A DNA stretch of 10,329 nt from positions 1 to 10,329 of the forward strand of contig QMYL01000013.1 in assembly GCA_003662645.1 (NCBI GenBank), given 5' to 3'. The notes beneath the pieces are model-generated. The model was given only the letters and a program-made list of their open reading frames with translations, ran no database searches and was not told the origin of the DNA. Below, piece after piece: positions 7,332 to 10,329 of this stretch (position 1 is the stretch's first letter; every line of letters begins with the position of its first letter). The position numbers and the translations under genes were made by a program. The DNA is from Candidatus Bathyarchaeota archaeon (GTDB taxonomy: Archaea > Thermoproteota > Bathyarchaeia > Bathyarchaeales > B26-1).

Positions 7332-7937
7332 TCACCTCTTGAGCATCTCGGCAAAGTTCTTCAGTATCAAAGCTCCCGGCTTCCCAGACTTCTCGGGGTG
7401 GAACTGGGTTCCAAATATACACCCGCTCGATATGACCGATGGAAACCTAACCCCATACTCAGTCTTCGCCGCAACCACATCCTCATCGTCCGGTTCTGCG
7501 TAGTATGAGTGGAAGAAGTAGAAGTATGAACCATCCTCTACGCCATCTAGGAGTTCACTCCACCTACACACCTCAAGCGTATTCCATCCCATATGGGGGG
7601 TCTTAACCCCACGGGGCAGCCTGACAACCCTCCCACCTATCAGGTTTAGACCCCTCCCCCAACTCTCCTCACTCTCGCCGAAGAGTATCTGCATACCCAG
7701 GCAGATCCCGAGTAGTGGCCTACCCTCCCCCGACAGGTCCACCAGCACAGGCTTGAAGGGCTTGATGTTCCTAGACGCCGTGCTGAAGTTGCCGACGCCT
7801 GGTAGGACGACGCCGTCCACTCCGTTGAGCTCTCCCGGGATTGAGGCTAAGACCACATCTAGATTTAACCTCCTCAGTGCGCATCCTATGCTGAAGAGGT
7901 TCCCAACTCCGTAGTCTACAACCCCAACCTTCGGGAT
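7332..7937 (-). CDS. hisH: Imidazole glycerol phosphate synthase, glutaminase subunit, with non-canonical start
   Basis: Class I glutamine amidotransferase that feeds ammonia to HisF. Counting from an ATC at 7937 the protein is 201 residues, the normal HisH length. It opens IPKVGVVDYGVGNLFSIG, as HisH should, then PGVGNF (46-51), LLGICLGMQ with nucleophile Cys79, PHMGWN (114-119), FFHSYY (141-146) and TQFHPEKSG with His180 and Glu182. The triad is complete. The oddity is the start: the frame is in phase with the hisB TAG (7938-7940), and there is no ATG, GTG or TTG until a GTG at 7856, which would cut off 27 conserved residues. GGGGGTGATC lies just before the TAG and ATC, at normal SD spacing. 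I therefore place the start at ATC 7937. Readthrough of TAG or a base error are the alternatives. Confidence 0.88.
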   Translation of the reverse strand: MPKVGVVDYGVGNLFSIGCALRRLNLDVVLASIPGELNGVDGVVLPGVGNFSTASRNIKPFKPVLVDLSGEGRPLLGICLGMQILFGESEESWGRGLNLIGGRVVRLPRGVKTPHMGWNTLEVCRWSELLDGVEDGSYFYFFHSYYAEPDDEDVVAAKTEYGVRFPSVISSGCIFGTQFHPEKSGKPGALILKNFAEMLKR

Positions 7938-8513
7938 CTAGATCACCCCCTTAGCGCTTGGGATACCCCTCCTCCTCGGGTCGATCGAGACGGCCTCCCT
8001 GAGGGATAATGCTAGAGCCTTGAATGCAGCCTCAACCTTGTGGTGGTCGTTATCCCCATAATGGACTTGTACGTGTATATTCGCCTTAAGGGATGACGCT
8101 AGGCTCTCTAGGAAGTGGTATAGATCCTCGTAGGGTGTATCCTCGATGGCTACCCCCTTCAGTTTGAGGTTTATCCTGGAGTAGGGTCTGCCGCCGAGGT
8201 CAACGGCGGCTGTCGCTAGGGAGCAGTCCATCGGGACTATGGCGTACCCGAACCTCCTTATCCCGGATCTATCTCCTAAGGCCCTACTTATCGCCTCACC
8301 TAGACATATGGCTGCATCCTCGATAACGTGGTGCCTGAGGTCCCCTACAGCCTTAACCGTTATATCCATCAAGCTGTGGACCGCTAGGGATCGCAGCATG
8401 TGGTCGGCGAAGGCGAAGCCCGTACCCACATCCGCCTCACCCCTACCGTCGAGGTTCACCTTAACGTATATCTCGGTCTCCCTAGTCTTCCTCGAATATT
8501 CTGCAACCCTCAA
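7938..8513 (-). CDS. hisB: Imidazoleglycerol-phosphate dehydratase, 191 residues
   Basis: Manganese enzyme that dehydrates IGP to imidazole acetol phosphate, the step before HisC. The metal-binding motifs of both repeats are present: FADHML (H38), LAVHS (H46), HHVIEDAAICLGEA (H61, H62, E65), LYHFLESLA (H133) and DNDHHKVEAAFKALA (H157, H158, E161). It is a monofunctional dehydratase of usual length with no fused phosphatase, unlike enterobacterial HisB. The start is TTG at 8513, giving MRVAEYSRKT. TTGA overlaps the stop of the HAD gene, and GGGGTGGTC ends 4 nt upstream. The stop TAG is in phase with hisH. Confidence 0.95.
   Translation of the reverse strand: MRVAEYSRKTRETEIYVKVNLDGRGEADVGTGFAFADHMLRSLAVHSLMDITVKAVGDLRHHVIEDAAICLGEAISRALGDRSGIRRFGYAIVPMDCSLATAAVDLGGRPYSRINLKLKGVAIEDTPYEDLYHFLESLASSLKANIHVQVHYGDNDHHKVEAAFKALALSLREAVSIDPRRRGIPSAKGVI
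7941..7950 (-). promoter_or_regulatory. Shine-Dalgarno site of hisH inside the hisB end
   Basis: The minus strand reads GGGGGTGATC, which matches the archaeal anti-SD target GGAGGTGATC at nine of ten positions. TAG (hisB stop) and ATC follow directly. The GGTG core is 6 nt from ATC, which supports initiation there. The bases GATCTAGATC across the junction (7935-7944) also form a perfect 10-bp palindrome. Confidence 0.6.
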
Positions 8514-9724
8514 AGCTGACCACCCCTCAAGGCTCTTAATACCTCTGGCAACTCGTTGATCGAAGGCACTATAAGATCGGAGCTGAACTTAATGAAGCTT
8601 TGTAAGGTCTGGCTGCCCATCGATATGTATCTATATACGCCTGCGAATAGGTATCGGGCGTCGAGTCTCCTAGCCTCCTCCACCATGAGTAGGTCGCCCA
8701 TCGAGTCTCCAACGTATAGGGCTGAATCGAATGGTTCTAGGGCCTTGGCTGCCTCGAGAAGTGAGTAGGGGTTCGGCTTCTTCAGGCTCCCCACCGGTTG
8801 GCCCCTCCTCAACGCCTCACGCTCAGCCCTCATGATATCGTCATAGAAGATTAGGGCGTCTTTATTAAACCTCTTTAGGATGTCCCCCAGTATGTAGTCG
8901 GCTGGCTTCCTTTGGCTTCCTGATGCTATGCCAAGCCTCCCCTCGCCAACCATCGACTCCAAGGCTTCTAGGGTTTCCCTCCTCACTATAACCCTCTCAT
9001 TCATTATCAAGCCTGGAGAGTTGACAAACCTCGCCTCAACCCCGTGGACCTCCCTGTACAGCCTATCGCCGTAGAATATCTCCTCGAATACCGTTGGGAT
9101 TATGCTCTCCCCAACATATCCCGGATAGGAGAAGAAAGCCTTGAGGCTTCTGTAGAACTCTTGGAAGCCATCCACACCCCTGAACTCCTCGAGGAGGTTA
9201 CTATCAACCGAGGCTATACCGGTCTCGTCGAGGTTCTCAGCGAGGTTCTCCAACCCATCGATCAACGCCTCAACCTCCCCGCAGTTCACAATCCCACTGT
9301 TTAAGAGCCTCCTCACGGTCCCCGCCACAATCTTGAACCTGTCGTGGGGCTTCATCCCGGGCTTTACCATCTTGATGCTCCTCTTTAGGGCCTCCCTAAA
9401 CCCTTTAGGCATGTGGGATAGTAGGTACATGGTTATGCCGTAGGTTGTGTCCCAGTCGTCGTTGAACCCGCCGCTCCTCCTGAACGCGAAGATCACACTC
9501 TCGGGTATCAGTTCCTCCGGGAGGCTGCATCCCGTTAACCCGTTGATTATGTATGAAACCGCCTTTGAGATGGCTTTGTCATAGGATTCCCTAACATCTA
9601 TCAGGACCCCATCACAGTCGAATATGATGGAGTCTACTCTGCGTAGATTCTCAACGCTGTCCCGCCTGATGTAGGCAGACCCGCCTCCGGTCTCAAACTC
9701 CACGTAATCCTCAATCGACCCCAC
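8510..9724 (-). CDS. HAD-superfamily phosphatase, probable histidinol-phosphate phosphatase, 404 residues
   Basis: HAD hydrolase with all four motifs: I, IIFDCDGVLID with Asp36 and Asp38; II, LGIASGS (Ser268); III, Lys315/316 in SLKKPNP; IV, YVGDSMGD with Asp340 and Asp344. Between motifs I and II lie about 210 residues, a large cap containing SGGFNDDWDTTY, which resembles the HAD IA subfamily I remember as TIGR01548. The gene sits between hisC and hisB. No other phosphatase is in the window, and hisB carries no phosphatase domain, so conversion of histidinol phosphate to histidinol is the natural inference. A general phosphatase remains possible. The start is GTG 9724 with GGAGG 9 nt upstream. 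It overlaps the hisC end by 14 nt and hisB by 4 nt. Confidence 0.85.
   Translation of the reverse strand: MGSIEDYVEFETGGGSAYIRRDSVENLRRVDSIIFDCDGVLIDVRESYDKAISKAVSYIINGLTGCSLPEELIPESVIFAFRRSGGFNDDWDTTYGITMYLLSHMPKGFREALKRSIKMVKPGMKPHDRFKIVAGTVRRLLNSGIVNCGEVEALIDGLENLAENLDETGIASVDSNLLEEFRGVDGFQEFYRSLKAFFSYPGYVGESIIPTVFEEIFYGDRLYREVHGVEARFVNSPGLIMNERVIVRRETLEALESMVGEGRLGIASGSQRKPADYILGDILKRFNKDALIFYDDIMRAEREALRRGQPVGSLKKPNPYSLLEAAKALEPFDSALYVGDSMGDLLMVEEARRLDARYLFAGVYRYISMGSQTLQSFIKFSSDLIVPSINELPEVLRALRGGQL
8518..8526 (-). promoter_or_regulatory. Shine-Dalgarno site fixing the TTG start of hisB
   Basis: GGGGTGGTC on the minus strand, followed by AGCT and then TTG. It decides the non-ATG start, since no in-frame ATG lies nearby. 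Confidence 0.6.
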
Positions 9725-10329
9725 CGGTTAGAACCTCCCTGAAAGTCGTTATGAACCTGTCCATCACCGGTCTCGGCGCAACCGTAACCCTTATACAATC
9801 CTCGAGGTGGAGCACCCTCCCAAGGTTCCTGACTATTATCCCCTTCTCGAGGAGCCTCTCGTATAACATGCGTGAATCCACCGGTAGGCTTATGAGTATG
9901 AAGTTTGTCTTTGAGTCGAAGGCTCTAACCCCGTCGATCTCGTTCAGGAGCTTAATCGCCCTACTCCTCTCAACCTTCAAAGCCTTAACCGCCCTACTCA
10001 CAACTTCAACTCTATCCAGGAGCTTCAAGCCAACCCTCAGGGCTATGGAGCAGACGGCGTAGGGCATCTGGAACCTCTCATCCAGGGTTGACGCAAGCTC
10101 CTCATTCGAGACTGCGTACCCCAACCTCAAGCTGGCTATGCCGAAGGACTTGGAGAAGGTTCTGAGTACGATGAGGTTCTCATACTCGTCGACGAGGTCG
10201 ATTATAGACCGACCGGCGAAGTCTACGTAGGCCTCGTCAACCACAACTAAGCCGTTAAACCCCTCTAGCAGGCTTCGGATCGAGTCGGTATCGAACTGGT
10301 TGGCGGTTGGATTATTGGGTGAGCAGAGG
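9711..10329 (-). CDS. hisC: Histidinol-phosphate aminotransferase, 5' part outside the window
   Basis: Fold-type I PLP aminotransferase that makes histidinol phosphate from imidazole acetol phosphate and glutamate. The frame is open to the window edge; 205 residues can be read, roughly the last 60% of a typical 350-residue HisC. Visible in order: CSPNNPT at 2-8 (with the conserved Asn of this class), VVVDEAYVDF from 28 (PLP-nitrogen Asp31, Tyr34), LRTFSKSFGIASLRLGY with the PLP lysine at 60 and Arg68, and near the end CIRVTVAPR, the substrate-carboxylate arginine region. An internal GTG at 10244 is not the start, because the conserved CSPNNPT lies before it. The stop TGA overlaps the start of the HAD gene by 14 nt. 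Confidence 0.94.
   Translation of the reverse strand, partial: LCSPNNPTANQFDTDSIRSLLEGFNGLVVVDEAYVDFAGRSIIDLVDEYENLIVLRTFSKSFGIASLRLGYAVSNEELASTLDERFQMPYAVCSIALRVGLKLLDRVEVVSRAVKALKVERSRAIKLLNEIDGVRAFDSKTNFILISLPVDSRMLYERLLEKGIIVRNLGRVLHLEDCIRVTVAPRPVMDRFITTFREVLTGGVD

Noticed and set aside
7332..7856. hisH starting at GTG 7856
   Set aside because: It would remove the conserved VGVVDYGVGNL terminus and 27 residues. The frame and similarity continue upstream to the hisB stop.
7938..7940. TAG as a pyrrolysine codon in hisB-hisH
   Set aside because: It cannot be excluded, but two other genes in the window (amrS, hisA) end in TAG with no sensible extension, and a strong SD favours separate initiation of hisH.
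9711..10244. hisC starting at GTG 10244
   Set aside because: The CSPNNPT motif and open frame continue to the window edge, so this is an internal codon of a cut gene.

Overview
This window looks archaeal. Start codons sit just downstream of TATA-like boxes with purine-rich BRE-like flanks. T-tracts follow the gene ends. Translation signals are GGTGATC/GGAGG type, and non-ATG starts (GTG, TTG) are common. Arginine is mostly AGG/AGA and isoleucine often ATA, as in many thermophiles. I would guess a thermophilic archaeon of the TACK or a neighbouring group, but nothing here fixes the phylum.

Left part (1-3660). A 2-isopropylmalate/citramalate/homocitrate synthase-family gene (leuA-like) runs leftward off the window edge from a GTG at 1014. 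Upstream of it, also leftward, is an unrecognised 126-residue protein with its own SD and TATA box. Divergent from that is a full-length acetyl-CoA synthetase gene (acs, 1685-3658, rightward), with a TATA box and a strong SD.

Middle (3659-5395). acs converges on amrS, a radical SAM enzyme of the AmmeMemoRadiSam family. A hairpin with T-tracts on both strands lies between them and probably terminates both. Upstream of amrS is about 600 bases with no convincing protein gene. It holds a possible small structured RNA on the minus strand, a 12-bp AT-rich inverted repeat, and perhaps a decayed coding remnant.

Right part (5396-10329). A tightly packed leftward histidine operon: hisC (cut by the window edge), a HAD phosphatase, hisB, hisH, hisA, hisF, hisI. 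Junctions overlap by 4-14 nt or are separated by a few nt. The HAD enzyme sits where a histidinol-phosphate phosphatase is needed and is the best candidate for that step. Together they cover PR-AMP cyclohydrolase (HisI), ProFAR isomerase (HisA), IGP synthase (HisF+HisH), IGP dehydratase (HisB), the aminotransferase (HisC) and probably the phosphatase. hisG, hisE and hisD are not in the window.

The most unusual point is hisH. Its reading frame is in phase with the hisB TAG stop and has no ATG, GTG or TTG ahead of its conserved N-terminus. A near-perfect SD (GGGGGTGATC) stands just before an ATC codon, so initiation at ATC, TAG readthrough into a HisB-HisH fusion, or a sequence error must explain it.
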